This document shows positions 11,600 to 24,500 of a stretch of DNA of 64,000 bases, piece after piece (position 1 is the first letter of the stretch; each line of letters opens with the position of its first letter). The position numbers were made by a program, and so were the translations under genes. The stretch is from Cercis canadensis (taxonomy: Eukaryota; Streptophyta; Magnoliopsida; Fabales; Fabaceae): the NCBI GenBank assembly GCA_003255065.1, contig QAOA01002596.1, forward strand, positions 1,234,786-1,298,785, read 5' to 3'. The notes under the pieces were generated by a model. That model was not told the origin of the DNA. It worked only from the letters and a program-made list of their open reading frames with translations, and searched no databases.

Positions 11600-14500
11600 T
11601 TCATTTTTCTAATTTGTGGCTGCACATAACTTATCTTTTGTTAAACTCTAGTGGATATATTTTTTTTTTTAATGGCTAATATGTTAAACTCTTGGTTGTT
11701 TTAAAGTTTTACACACAACATCATATCTGGGTTGATAGGGCCAGGTTGCACTGAAGACTTGGAAAGCCCATATTTCAGTTTGAAGCCCAAAAAGGAGATT
11801 TTGAATCAGAAGCAATAATGCCCGAAAAGAAAAATAAGCAAGAATAAGAAATTTGAGAATTAATATATAATATATAAGGTTGCAGTTCCTTCTAGGCCAG
11901 CTTTATGCTCAATCTTTATCAGCGGATTGAAATTTATATAATATTTTGAACATTGATTGAGTTTTGATTCTCAGAGTATATACTATTCTTGCCTTATTTT
12001 AGCCATCAAAACATTGGACTTTTTTCTTCTAATTATCAAGTCAAAAAATTTCATTTCATCAAGAAAACTAAAATAAAAGGCCAATGGTTAGTAAAATTAA
12101 GAAATTAATCTTCGACATGTGAACTGTGATGAAAATAAAACATATGCTAAAAAAGAGAAAAGATAATCCCACGAATAAATATGTACCAAACTTATATTTG
12201 TGGGACAATATTAATTGTTATACTTAAACCATTCAAAATATATTAAATTAATCTAATTAAAACGGTAAGACATAAATTAAATTTAAAACTATAATAATAA
12301 GAAATTATAGAGAAAAATAAAAATAAATGTAACACAACTTGCTAAAAATTCTTGAAATTTCTCTAGTTTTCAGCAGCCATACAGAAACTTTTGTCAAAAT
12401 TTGAATCCTGGGTCAACCAGGAAAAAACCTCGAGTCAATTACAGTATTTATTATTATTTTTTTTGGCCCTTTTTCCTACTGATTGTCCCTGACAATGACC
12501 TTGTCAGAACTTGGTACACGCAACTTTTCGTGTCTCAATTCTATCATCATTAACATATAATTGCTGTAACCAGGTTGCCCTGACATTGCCAACCAACCAT
12601 AGCCCTCCACGTCACCTTCCTCATACATGATCGTGGGTCATGTTTTCCTTCCCCTGCCAACAGTGACCGTACGTGCAGTGCATTCAATTCAACCACGTGA
12701 TGTTCAATGTGACTGACTGACGTGGACTAATCTCTTCCGTCAAATCCTCTGGCGTCGAAACCGATGCCATCTGTCTTTGACTCGAATTCCACTATTGGTT
12801 GGAGTGGAGGCTATCATGTATTTAATAACCTGACACAGAGAAGAAAATAACTTAAAAAAGAAATATAAATTTGAAAAATATGAGCCTACGAAAAAAAAAA
12901 AGTTTTTTTTTAAGTAATTACATATTTAGTTTGACAAAAAATATTTAAATAATCAACTCAAACCAAATTAATTAAATTATGAAATTTAATTTAGTGTTGA
13001 ACTGTGTAGATAATTTATAGAGTATTTTAAGTTTAAATTTTGATGTCATTATGTAACAAAAAGTATATAATTTTTTTTAACAGGAAGAATTATATGTACT
13101 TGGTATTGCTCCATTGATAAAAAGATTTTAATTTAACATTGTAAGGTCAATAAGATCTATGACGAAAGTTTCATCTAGGCATAACAAAATTCAAAACAAT
13201 AGGAGTATATATAATTGGGTTATGATAGAAGTTTTACTTTTTGTTGTTTACAAATAAAATTTATCTAATCTAAAAGAAGAAATATTCGTGGCATATATAT
13301 ATATATATATTGTCTGAATATAAACTTTAGGTATCATGATTATTAGGTTGTGTGTCTCTATTTTCTCTATAATTGTTAAAACATATAGCTCTAGTTGAAT
13401 GATCTATTATCTGTTTTTATTATAAAATAGATAGAGCTAGAATTTTGAGTTAAGAATTTTTATTATTAAATGATCTAGTAATAATTTGAATATGGAATAT
13501 CAACATTTTTTTAAAAAAATTAGATTAATTATATTGTGTGTACTTGTGTAACTATAAAATTTAGTAATTATCATATTTATAAAATATCATTTATTAAAAA
13601 AAATATAAAGTTATCTTCCATATAATGAGTTTGTTATGAATTCTCAACAAATAGTTTTAGTTTTACTTTGGTAATGACCAATAACAGTTTCAATAGCTTG
13701 ATGAGGGTCTAAAGAAATGTGTTAGAACTTTTTTTGTTAAAGGTGTTTTCAGAAGTTAACTCTAGTTGTTTTTCATGTACTTATAATATTATTTTTATTC
13801 TTAATTATACTAAAATAAATCCTTAATAAATTGTTTAATGAGGGCTTAAAATAATTATACCTTTACATTAAAAAAAAATGCTTAACATATATTTTTTTTA
13901 TATTTTAATCTCATTTTTTTAACAAAATTTATTTAGATAGTAAGTGTGCTTTTTTTTTAATTTTATGTGAAGATATTAAGTGTGGTTTAATTGTGTTAGA
14001 ATGTGGTATTTAGATAGTTTACATGAAATTTTCATTTTAAACCTTCATGTGGTAATTGTAAAAAACATGAAACTCAGCCTATCAGAGAACTTTCCATATG
14101 GGTAAAAGCACAGTTACAAGATCCTAAATTGGTTTGCATTGAAAATACCTGAGATGACAACTCCAAATGAAGTCCCATCAGATGTTTCGATTTCTTAACA
14201 ATCACGAGTTAAAAACAAGAAGGGAAAGAAATAGTGATTGGCTTTTTTTAGAATAAAGCGTACTTATAACTTAAAAAGTATAACTTACACTTTTAAAGAT
14301 AAAAGATCTATTTATGTTAAGAGTTACACAGAATGAAATGTCGAAGAAGAAACAAAGAAAGAAGTGCTGCAAAGAAAGTATCATATAATTTAGTTATTAT
14401 ACTGTTATTTTACACGTGTCAAATTAATGCGTAGCAAGTTATTATATATTTTTTTCACGAATACAGCACAAATTTTTTTTTTTCTCTCTATTCAAATGCA

Positions 14501-16260
14501 TTTTTGTTGTTGCCAGGATTAAGGTGAGATTGGCAACTTGCAAAAAAAGATAGGGATGGTTAGGGAGAGGTCGGAGCTGAAGCTTCGATGTCACCTCCGA
14601 CACTCAAGTTAGCTAGGTTGAGGGAGAAAGTGAGAGGAACCATGGGAGAGAGAGAGAGAGAGAGCACAAGGTAGGAGTGTGTTTGAAAATGAGTTAGAGG
14701 AGGAGAATGTATACCTTATACAATGACATTTTAGTCCTTTTACTATAACAAAAATATTTTAATTCTTTTATTATAGCCTAAACTTACTAGGTATTATCAA
14801 TTTTTAACTTTGAGTTACATTATTGAATGCAATCCATCTCTGGATAATTCAATTATTAGCATAGTTAGTCGCACTGAAAAAGAGTTAGTTTAGTTAGTTC
14901 TAGTTCAAAAAAGAGTTAGAAAGAAGAATTGTCTGCTGCATGAAATGCAATCAAATAATTAGGAAAAACAATTTCCTCAGCTCAATGAATTTTAATGGGA
15001 TGTCTTGTCGATGATTATTAGTATCCTAGCATGTATCATATTTCATAATACATCAGAAAAACAGATTAAAAATATTAATACAGTAAGATATTATGCAAAG
15101 AAAGCAAGGTGCTAAGTTTAAATTTAGAAACAGATTAAAAACATTACAGAGTGCATGTCCATGTGAATTTTCTTTTTTGCTACACAAGATCAAAGAGTTG
15201 TTTGTTTTTTTGGATTAGACCTAATAAACTCTGCAACCTTAAAGATTAATTGCATGTCCATGTGATCGAACTATTACTCTCCAACTTTAAAGATTAAGCG
15301 CATGATCTCCATGTGAACTATCACACTCCAACACGGGAAATACTTGTTTGTTTTTGGATTAGACCTGAGATAAACTACTAGCTAGCTAGAACATGATATT
15401 CCTAACTCAATGCTTATCTTGTCACATGTTTAATTTATGCCTATTTATCCGTTATCATCTTAACCATGACATATTAATATGCCAATTCGGAATTTTTTTT
15501 TTCAAATACTAATATTTATATATATGATTGATATATAATAAATATATATAGGTCTCCCATAAGAAAAAATATTATATACACAGAAATTTGATTATATACC
15601 AAGTAATAATGGCGTGTAATTTAGAAAAATTTTCAGAAGAAAACGTGGATCACTTTAAAAATTAAATGGTGTATATAAAATTTATACTTAATTAATTAAT
15701 TAATACTTGAACTTCTAATTACAATTATCCGATACAAATTGAACAAAAAGAATATATTCTTTGCAAATCCGTCCACATAAGGTGGTTTGTTGTAACATTT
15801 TCCATGTGAAAGAGTAATACTAATACACTACCTTAAACTCACAACATTGGCACAAGACTGAAGAGTTTAATTATAATCACTTAAAACATGATTAGGGGTT
15901 GCTTTGCACTTGTATCCCTTAAAGATTTTATAGTGGAGTTTAGCTTATTATTATTTTTAATAGAAAAACATAAAATCAGTTTATCTTTCAATGACAAATT
16001 TGGATAATTACCACTTTTTTTTTTTTTCCCATTAGAAAGGCAAAGCAGCCTATATCCCCAAATTTATTTTACCTCTAGAGCCTTTTTCCTGAGGATATTT
16101 CATAGAAGATTCCAGATAGACCTTTCAAGGAGAGCGTTGTTTACACACGCCAAGCATTAGCGTGAATGCCTCCAAGCATACCACACAGAACATAACCACC
16201 CAAACAAGGTGTTAGCCTTTTCCTCCACTGTGTATGCCAACTGGGCTAGGTTTTCCAAGG
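11600..16260. other. Long AT-rich intergenic region
   Basis: No coding gene is visible in 4.6 kb. Contents are a run of ACGT-core words at about 12608-12725, a (TA)n tract near 13295, a (GA)n tract near 14646-14665, and a cluster of partial direct repeats at 15150-15380 (ggattagacct, gcatgtccatgtga, ttaaagatta). The last few hundred bases are the likely promoter of the MIR166 transcript. Confidence 0.5.
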
Positions 16261-16271
16261 TGGATGCGTTT

Positions 16272-16279
16272 TATAAAAG
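16272..16279 (+). promoter_or_regulatory. TATA box of the MIR166 transcript
   Basis: The word TATAAAAG sits in the GC-richer context gcgttttataaaagggtgag. It is followed by a CT-rich leader (ccttctctctccctctt near 16340) typical of plant pri-miRNA 5' ends. Transcription would start near 16305, about 220 bases before the miR166* arm. Confidence 0.6.
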
Positions 16280-16509
16280 GGTGAGAGCCTCACCCTTCTT
16301 TCCATTCCTGTGCTTAGCTTCAGTACCTCCATTTCCACCCCCTTCTCTCTCCCTCTTCCTTTTTGTGTTTGAGGTGTGAGAATTAGCTAGGGTTTTGGGG
16401 GAGAAAATTATGTTCAGAACTTCAGATCATTAGTGGGTTATGGTATTTCTTTTAATTCCCTTTCATCATTCTCAGATATGAGTGTGATCTGCTTATGTGG
16501 TTGAAAATG

Positions 16510-16702
16510 GGAGAAAGGGTTGATGGGAATGTTGTTTGGCTCGAGGCCATGTAGGTGATCGTTTCTGGTCTTTGAGCTTCAAAGCTTTCTGGGTTTTCCA
16601 CTTTTGGATCCCTAAAAGAGAAACAAAGTTCAAAGATTTGATTTTGATGATCGCCCTTATGTGATCTCGGACCAGGCTTCATTCCCCTAAACCTGATCTC
16701 CC
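16510..16702 (+). ncRNA. MIR166: MIR166 precursor hairpin
   Basis: The 21 bases at 16667-16687, from TCGGACCAGG to CTTCATTCCCC, are identical to the canonical plant miR166. The 21 bases at 16526-16546, from GGAATGTTGT to the TGGCTCGAGG end, form the opposite (star) arm with the usual two-base 3' offset. The stem continues outward (gttgatgg against cccctaaacc). The loop of about 120 bases folds further (ggtgatcg against cgatcatc-type pairing). miR166 directs ARGONAUTE cleavage of class III HD-ZIP transcription factor mRNAs, which control leaf polarity, the meristem and vascular tissue. Short reading frames over the hairpin are not genes. The transcript probably runs from about 16305 to 17.6 kb. 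Confidence 0.95.
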
Positions 16703-17280
16703 TCTCTCTCTCTCTCTAGAGATCTCTCCATGGGGTTGATGATGCAGTTCTGGTAAGGTGATGGTGATGGTGAAACTGTTTGGCTGTGTCACGTGTCTGT
16801 GTGTGTGCGTGTGAATTGGATGTGCATGGAATAAGTTTGAAACACTTGTCAAAAACGCTAACAAACAAGTTCAGAAAGATGCCTTTGACCTTGTTGTTGG
16901 TGAATCATTTTGGTTTTTTTGACTAAATCTCTTTGTTCGTATCTCTCTCACTTACTATTCCTCTTTCTCTCCTTTTTCCTAATAATTTGAATTGCCTGTT
17001 TAAATTTTGGGTATTATTTTAAGAGGATGGTCCAAATGATTTTTCCCTTAGATTATATGATTAGTAAGTGATTGCTGTTAGCAGTTCTATGCAAAAAAGT
17101 TTTGTATATTATAATGTTTGCTGTGAAACCCAAGGGACCTTGAAATTCTGTAATTTGTCAGTATAGGTTTATCTATAGCATAGCATCTCTAGGGTTTGGG
17201 TTTCCTTGCTTGCTTTTCTTGCTTTCAAGTTTCAGCCATTTTTTAGTTGTTGGCCTAATTATTCTTTTCAGCTAACACAT

Positions 17281-17333
17281 TCTCTCTCTCTCCCTCCCTC
17301 TCTCTCTCTCTCCCTCTCTCTCTCTCTCTCTCC
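17281..17333 (+). repeat. (CT)n microsatellite
   Basis: This is an almost uninterrupted CT/CCCT tract within the probable MIR166 primary transcript. It is a simple-sequence repeat and likely polymorphic. Confidence 0.85.
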
Positions 17334-17599
17334 ATGCTTGATACTTCTCTATTCATAAATTTTTAACCTTTTTTATTCATTTCAGGTGGTGATGGTGACA
17401 CAACTTCTGAATTAAAGCCAGATTTCTGTTAGTTTTGGTTTTGACTTTCGCACTGCAGATGAAGAAAGAAGCATTGAGAAAATACACAAAGATCATAAAT
17501 GGATGTCAAGGAAAATGGCAAGTCATCTTCTTGCGTAATTTACAGAAAAAATGGAGGGGATGAAAAAAAAAGAGAGAGAGGATGGGGTTTAAAGTTGTG

Positions 17600-20500
17600 A
17601 TTCCTAATCTTATTCAGTTCTTTTTCCTTTTTTTCCCCAGTGTATCTTTCTGTCCATACAAATCAGTTGCGCCCCCTTTTATTTTTGTGGGTGTATGTTT
17701 ATATAATCTTTTCCTCATTTCAATTGTAAGCCTATATATATGTTTCATACTCAATTCCCAAAAATTAATAAAAACCTATATATTATGCAGAATTTACTTA
17801 TGTCATTAAGCATTGGAGATAATATTGATATGAGAAAAGGCTATACTTAATTAGATCAGCAAAACACAAAGGACAGATGCATAACAAACTTTGTCACAAC
17901 TAATTATCCAAATAAAGGAATGAAGAGGCCTTCAAGTACTTCACAAGGATGATCACTTTCTGAATAGTACTCTTTCCTCTCTGTAACATGGGAACAGAAA
18001 GCAGACCTTTTAGGTGGGAAAAGTGATGGAGTTCTTTTCTGAATGAGATAAAGAGAGAAATAGAGAGAGAGAGAGAGAGACAGAAGACTAAAAAAGAGAA
18101 AGCTTCTGTTAAAGGGTGTGTTTGCAATACTAGCAGAGGGTCTTTCGAATGCTTGTTTTATTGATTGCAACTCAGAATCAAAAGCAATAAAATTGTTTCT
18201 ATTTTTCTTGATTTTGACCTAACAATCGTACTGGGCTATCAGTGCTTCTAACTTCTAATTGAGTAGTAGCTGGGCCAGACCACATCGTAATTGTGTACTC
18301 ACAATTTTATTTGTTTTCTGTCAATTTGGGGATTGATTTTGTGAACATGTCACATCGGATTTAACTTCATTCGAGGTTTATACTAATTTAGATTTGGAAA
18401 TCCAGATATGTTGCACTAGCAAAGCATTTTAACTGTGGCCTTAGCAAATTTTGTAGGTACCTTGCTTTCTTTCTTTGCCAAAATTTTGTATATTGAGAAG
18501 TATCACAACTCAAAAGTTTTATTAAGATTCTCATCGCTCATTCAGTGACTTTGGCTAATTAAGTCCAAGTAATTAGTCTTAGCTTAGCGAGTAGCGACAG
18601 TAAGTAGTGACTGAATCATAATTATTTCTTTTCATTAATGCTCCAAACTTGAAACTTTTCTTGCCTTGCCCTTGATACTATCTTAAGCATGAACTTCCTA
18701 ATAGGTCATTTTGATTTTGCAATAACTTGCTAATTAGATATCAATTAGAGCTGTTTTCTGGTTTATCATCATATGTGTGTTATCACTGGCAGCAGTATAC
18801 ATTTGTAAAAGGGCTTTCTTTAAGACTCTTCATTGTTTTGCCTAATGTATTAACATATATAGTAACTTTTTCTTTTTTTCAAATCAAAATTAACTGGAAT
18901 TCATTAAAAAAGAACATAACAAGGTTACAAAATCCAGTCCGGAACAAACTAACATGGATTTGTTGACGTAATGTAACCATGGATTTGTTGGGAAGATTTT
19001 CATGATCAAAGTACAAAATTGATGTTTACCAATTTTGGCAATGGACAGCCGCATATAAAATATAGAACTATATATACAATCACAATTCTAACATCAAATG
19101 ACTTTTACTGAAATTAATTAATTATAACCAAAAAAAAAAAATCACAGTTCCAATCAAATCTAATATTTCTAAAGATGTATTTGATGCAAGTGTTAATGAA
19201 CATGTCAACTAGTTCAGCTCTTGCAGTAGGCGCAAGAGAAAACACTAGTATGCATAGATTTGTGTACCTACTATACTCACTGTGAATTGATATGGCTTTA
19301 CATGAGTGCTTTTTCATGTTGTAGGTAAGGCCGTGCTACTCATGCCTTTTGTCATTTTTCCAACTACTCCTACATTTTAATCCAGTTACATCTTTGTACT
19401 TCATCCTTAGGGCTAAATAGCATAACTCCCAAAAAAAAAGAGGGCTCATTTTGGGATTGAATTGCAATGTTATCCCCAAACTGAGAAGAGTTGCAATATT
19501 TATCTTAATCTATTGAGTTTTTGATCAATAAACTTTTGTCTAAAATGTTAATTTATCCCCAAAAAAAAGGGAAAAAGAAATACCACCATATGCATATATA
19601 CATGAGTAGTCCTTCCATAAAAAAAATTAAGAAAGACTTATGTCCTACCTTAATCTGAGGTTATGGGTATATAAATTCCAACAAGAAAATGGAAATCAAA
19701 TATATTAAATATAGGTCCAGAATACTTTATTACACTAAACTTTTAGGAAGTCCTCTACCCAAAATTTTCATCCATCCCACCTAGAGTTTGTATCATTTTA
19801 ATTTTTAAATAATTACATTATCTACCAAATCAATCATCCATAACACAAAAAATAATCATTTAAAGAACTGATTTGACTGACAAAATAATTATTTGAGAAT
19901 TAAAATGACTTTTAATAAATAATTCAGAAAAAAAGTATTTAACTCAAAATAAAATATACTTGGCATTAATTCAACCTTGAGCATGTATGTTTGGCATTGC
20001 ATTTTATATTACATGCATAAAAAAATCAGAGTTTACGGCAGAATTAAGCTTGAGTTAGTCACAAATGCATTGGTGTACGTATAGTGCAAAGATCAAAGAG
20101 CTTATTATTATTATTTTATGTGGAAGAGATGGTAATCTTAGTTGTTATGTACTTTTTAGTTTTTATCAACTTATTATTATATATCTTTCCAAGATATGAT
20201 TCAGATCAAGCGCCGAACTGATAACCATAAAATAACATTAAAAAGTTATTAACTTTTGAAACTAGCACAAACACCGAGTACTGCTTCTATTTTAATCCCT
20301 TCTTTTCAGAACATATATTATGCCAACTTGTTGCCTTGATTACAAATCTTCTTTAAACAAATCAAGTGTAACAACATTAATTTGTCAACACATTGTTCGG
20401 CTTTTCAAATCTAGACAAGAAGTAAATGTCTCTTAATGTCCACAAAATATCTAAACCAACTAAACCAATCACATATACTCTGAAATATGTGAATGTGATT

Positions 20501-20746
20501 TCATATGATTTATGTATTTGGTTAAATTTCCTTCTAATGCCAATCTTAATGTAAACCCCATTGAAGATATGCACTTATACAGTGAAATTAAAAAATGAAA
20601 AAGAAAACAATTAGATGGTGATGACTATGTACTTCTTATACATGTTTCAACTCAAAAGGCAATAAACCTCTCCCCAAAAGAAAGTGAAAAAGTTTACTTG
20701 ATATTCACATCTTAAATATCATAGAGAGTTTGTTTGTTCCACATTG
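17600..20746. other. Intergenic region between MIR166 and PIP5K
   Basis: No gene is supported. The region holds a (GA)n tract near 18061-18080, the second copy of the AT-rich interspersed repeat (19690-19975), and otherwise AT-rich DNA. Frames at 17582, 17904, 18727, 19114 and 20377 are low-complexity or carry no domain. Confidence 0.5.
19690..19975 (-). repeat. AT-rich interspersed repeat, copy 2
   Basis: Read on the minus strand, this stretch parallels 363-600: ttttaattctcaaataatt, gtcagtcaaatcagttcttt and gattattttttgtgttat match in order. The insertion is in the opposite orientation to copy 1. The family is unnamed here and has no coding capacity. Confidence 0.5.
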
Positions 20747-20755
20747 TTAATTAAA

Positions 20756-21265
20756 TGTTTAAATGTACAACATGTCCTTATAATTTAGACGAATTTTGAA
20801 TCAGATTCTTATAATTTTTTTTTTTTTTAGGATCTTTATAGTTTAATTTTTTTTTAATTAGGTCATTGTCGTCACCCTTAGTTATAATTCTATCAGTTTA
20901 GTACTTACATAACAAACAACTTATCTATGTAACAATAAAATAAGTTAACATAAGACCAAAGTGACAGAAAAATTAGGTTCTATCTGTCACTTCTCACACT
21001 AATTTCCATCAATTTATGAAAAGCTAAGCCACATATATTGTATGTGCATTTAATGGATGACAATTTATGTGTCACTCTAATGTCACATAAGCTTCATTTA
21101 TTGTCACATGGAGAAGACGTTTGTTATGTTAGCCCTAAACTAGCGGAGTTATAACCCATGATGATGACTTCAAACTATAAAGACCCCAAAATAAAATAAA
21201 AAAACAAACTATAAGGACCTAATTTAAAATTCGTCCAAACTAGAGACCTACAATATATTTAAACC
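20756..21265. mobile_element. Non-autonomous Mutator-like foldback element
   Basis: The 510-base unit has long imperfect terminal inverted repeats: tgtttaaatgtacaacatg at the left against the complement of acaatatatttaaacc at the right. The arms continue through gacgaatttt.aa and ccttata words. It is flanked by a perfect 9-base duplication, ttaattaaa, at 20747-20755 and 21266-21274. A 9-base target duplication with long terminal inverted repeats is the signature of the Mutator superfamily. No transposase frame is present, so it would need a helper element. Confidence 0.8.
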
Positions 21266-21512
21266 TTAATTAAAAGATCAACTATAACATATTATGAAGA
21301 CACTTTCTTATAGACGTAAGAAACATACTGTTGTGAAGTATATATTATTTGTGAAAGTAAGATTGTACATGCATGTACGAGGCTATTCAGTGATAAGAAG
21401 GCTTAACATGGGAAATTATGTGGAATTAAACTAAGTAAGCTAAGAGAAAAACAAAAAATTCTCTTTCAAAACGAGTAGATACAAAGAAGAATAAGGAAAT
21501 ATATATATACAA

Positions 21513-24500
21513 CTACGGAACCTCTGGGAAAACTTTATTCTGCAAGAAATTGATGAAACGTTGAGCATACAACTTGGGTTCAATTACTGATATTGTCATG
21601 GGATCAAATTGTATTGATTTGCAGGCATGCTCAAGTTTCTTTCTCACATTGTAATCCTGCAATATATCAATTATACCCATGTAAAGCACAACATCATAGA
21701 CCTCAAAAAGCTCTACTTCTGTTGTCTCCACCTTATCCTCCTGCACCTTTCTAGTAGCTTGTGCTGGCATGTTTACTCCTAGCTGAACCCGCAATCTGAG
21801 CAAGAAAGTTAGGATAGAATCATTTACATATACTACTTTGGTAGTTTGTGTATTTGTTTGCGGATATAACATTACTCTAGCATTAGTTAGCAGTACCATT
21901 ATCTCCCTTGCTAAGAAGAAAAATATCAGCTGGATTAAGTGCATTGCATATGCTTGTAAGAGAATTCAACCTACTGCACAAGAGAAATTAATTTGTTACA
22001 AGTTACCTTGCAGTACCAGGCAGTAAAAGATCAACTTCCTTGTCACCTATAGAGTATGCCCTCAATGTATTTCCTCTAATGTGAGGTCCTGGCGCGGTGT
22101 TGACGAAGCTGGGTTCATGGGCAACTAATAGTAGGCCTTTAGGAAGAATCAAGTTCTCCCCTTGTTTGAGTGCTTCTAGTTGAAGCAAAGTTAAAAATAA
22201 TTCAATAATATGACATTTTAGCAGACCAAGAAAATAATAATAACAATAAATAAACTGAGGCCACAGTTTACTAAAAGATTTAGACAGAAAAAAAGGCAAT
22301 CATGGAAATGTTCTGAAGCTAGAAGATCTTCATGATACATCATTGCAAATCAACTTAAGCAGAGGTATTTACCATCTCCAGCAGGTTCTGCTAAGGCCTT
22401 CAGATTCTCAGGAGCTCTAAAATGTAATCCCAACAGCAGGCTATAATCAATTATATGCTGAGACTGCAGGAACGTGCAGTCTTTTGAAATTTGTCTGCAG
22501 AGAAAGACAAATTTTTAACTAGAAGAATAATTTTCTAATCCAGTCAATGAGATGTTGAATGCAATTGTCAATTTTTAATGCATTGCCTAAGCTATCAGCC
22601 ATAATTCATTACTATCACATGCAAAAGCAAAATGTACTGCTGTGGACATAGATCAATCAAAATCCACGCAGACGTACCCATAATAAATTATATTATATAC
22701 AAGAGTGGATTCTATAGTATTTGTTATAAGAAAATCACTGAAGGGGCTGACACTTTTTCAAAATGGCTTCATGACAAAATTTTATGACACTGCATTAACT
22801 ACATCTAATGCATAACTCTGAAATGGTCACAAAGATGGTTGATATTATCCAAGCTGTTAATCTCATATGAACTTTTCCTTTTCACTTAAATCTTTTCAAT
22901 TTGAACAAATGAAGACATTCAAAACTTTCTGTGACTGCTGAAGTACTTTACTTGAAAATCAACTGAACAGATGTATCACTAGATGTTTCATAAGTTCCAT
23001 CCAATCAGGAGCTTAATTCAAGAAGAGGATAATCCAATATTTACTGGTATGTATAGTTTAAACGGTCTATTATGTAAGTCTCAGGTTATAAAGAACGACC
23101 AATCAAGATTTTCATGCAATGAAGTCCACTGACTATGAGGTTTCAGGGGCCTGATAAAACATCCTATTGCGACCTTGGTCAAGATCTCCGTGGCAAGTAG
23201 CTGTTAAGCAATGAACGAGCTTGATAAAATCTTAAGTATAATACTTCAGAATCTTTGATATTGTGACCAACATTATTAATAATCCAGTAAGAAGTAATGG
23301 AATTATTACCGGAAGATTCCAAAGGGGCAAAATCTACATAGGAAGTATAGAGGCATCTTCAGGAATAATTTGGTTAAGCATTTTCCAGGTCAAAGTACAA
23401 AATAGCATAAACTATGCAGTACTATGAGACTGTATATTCTGGAAGAATTTGAGTTATATTATCAATAAATCCTCAGTAGTAGAAGTCGCTCTCACAAATT
23501 AGGAACTTACTTCAGTAGAGATTCTCGCAGTTTTTTGTCCATTTGAAATTCATATTTTAGATCAAGATCTTTCAGTGTTGTATTCCCATCGATTTTATCT
23601 TTGTTCGTATATCTTCCTTGAGTAGACCCCTTCAGATCATAACGGCGGTGAATATGCAGTTCTGTGCAAAACATATTCCCCATGACCACAAAGCGCACCT
23701 GGTAAACAATAATAAGCAAATGCTTATAAATACTCTGACTGACAAATAACGTGAAAGAAGCTACAGATAGATAATAGATGATACCTTTTTCCCAAAGAAG
23801 CTACAAATAGATAATAGATGATACCTTTTTCCCACCTCTTAGTGATATTCGATGAACCCCAAAGAATTTTGTGATAAGAGTATTTTCATGTTTTCCTACA
23901 TGATTGTAATATTCAGGGAGCATCTTGAGTAGAAGCTGCAAGAAGATAATCATAAGTACATATTCATTGCTAACATCAAAACCACTTCTATAGTTCTTTT
24001 AATGGATGCATACTATAATCAAGGGAAGCTAACTGATTTTTCTTTGATTTCTCACATGACCAACACACTAAAAGGAAAAGAAAAGGAAATTTTTTATGGC
24101 TAAAGCAAAAGTAGCAGCTAATCCATATTGATAAATAGAACAAAAGAAGTGCATGGAGCAAATTATTGAAGAAGAAAATTGAATGTATCAATCAAATATT
24201 GTCCTAAGTAATCAATCAAACACCATAATTTTAATGACTTGACTTGAGGCTACACCTACTGCAGTCACCCTTTCAAGATTCTACCACTGTGACTTGGTCC
24301 CTTTTCTCTTGACAAGTTATTGAAAGAGGAAAGTAGATCTTCAGCTACTTTAGTGGTAGAGTTTCTGATGTTGCATTACCAATATGTGCAGTTGTTACTA
24401 GTACTTAGGTCTGTACTTGTTTTCCATTTTTTTAGTGCAACTGTTAAGCACCATTACTTTTTTTTTTTTCTTTTTTGTGTGTGTGTGTTGTTGTTTGGGG

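Larger units (their letters stand above)
16305..17600 (+). ncRNA. Probable MIR166 primary transcript
   Basis: This span is inferred from the TATA box at 16272-16279, the hairpin, and the following several hundred bases, which are less AT-biased and carry CT-rich tracts (17281-17333). The 3' end is a guess. Introns may be present: a plausible acceptor tcatttcag lies near 17386. No coding frame in it has domain support. Confidence 0.4.

Noticed and set aside
17904..18170. Minus-strand frames rich in Leu/Ser
   Set aside because: They are produced by a (GA)n tract read on the opposite strand. Low complexity only.
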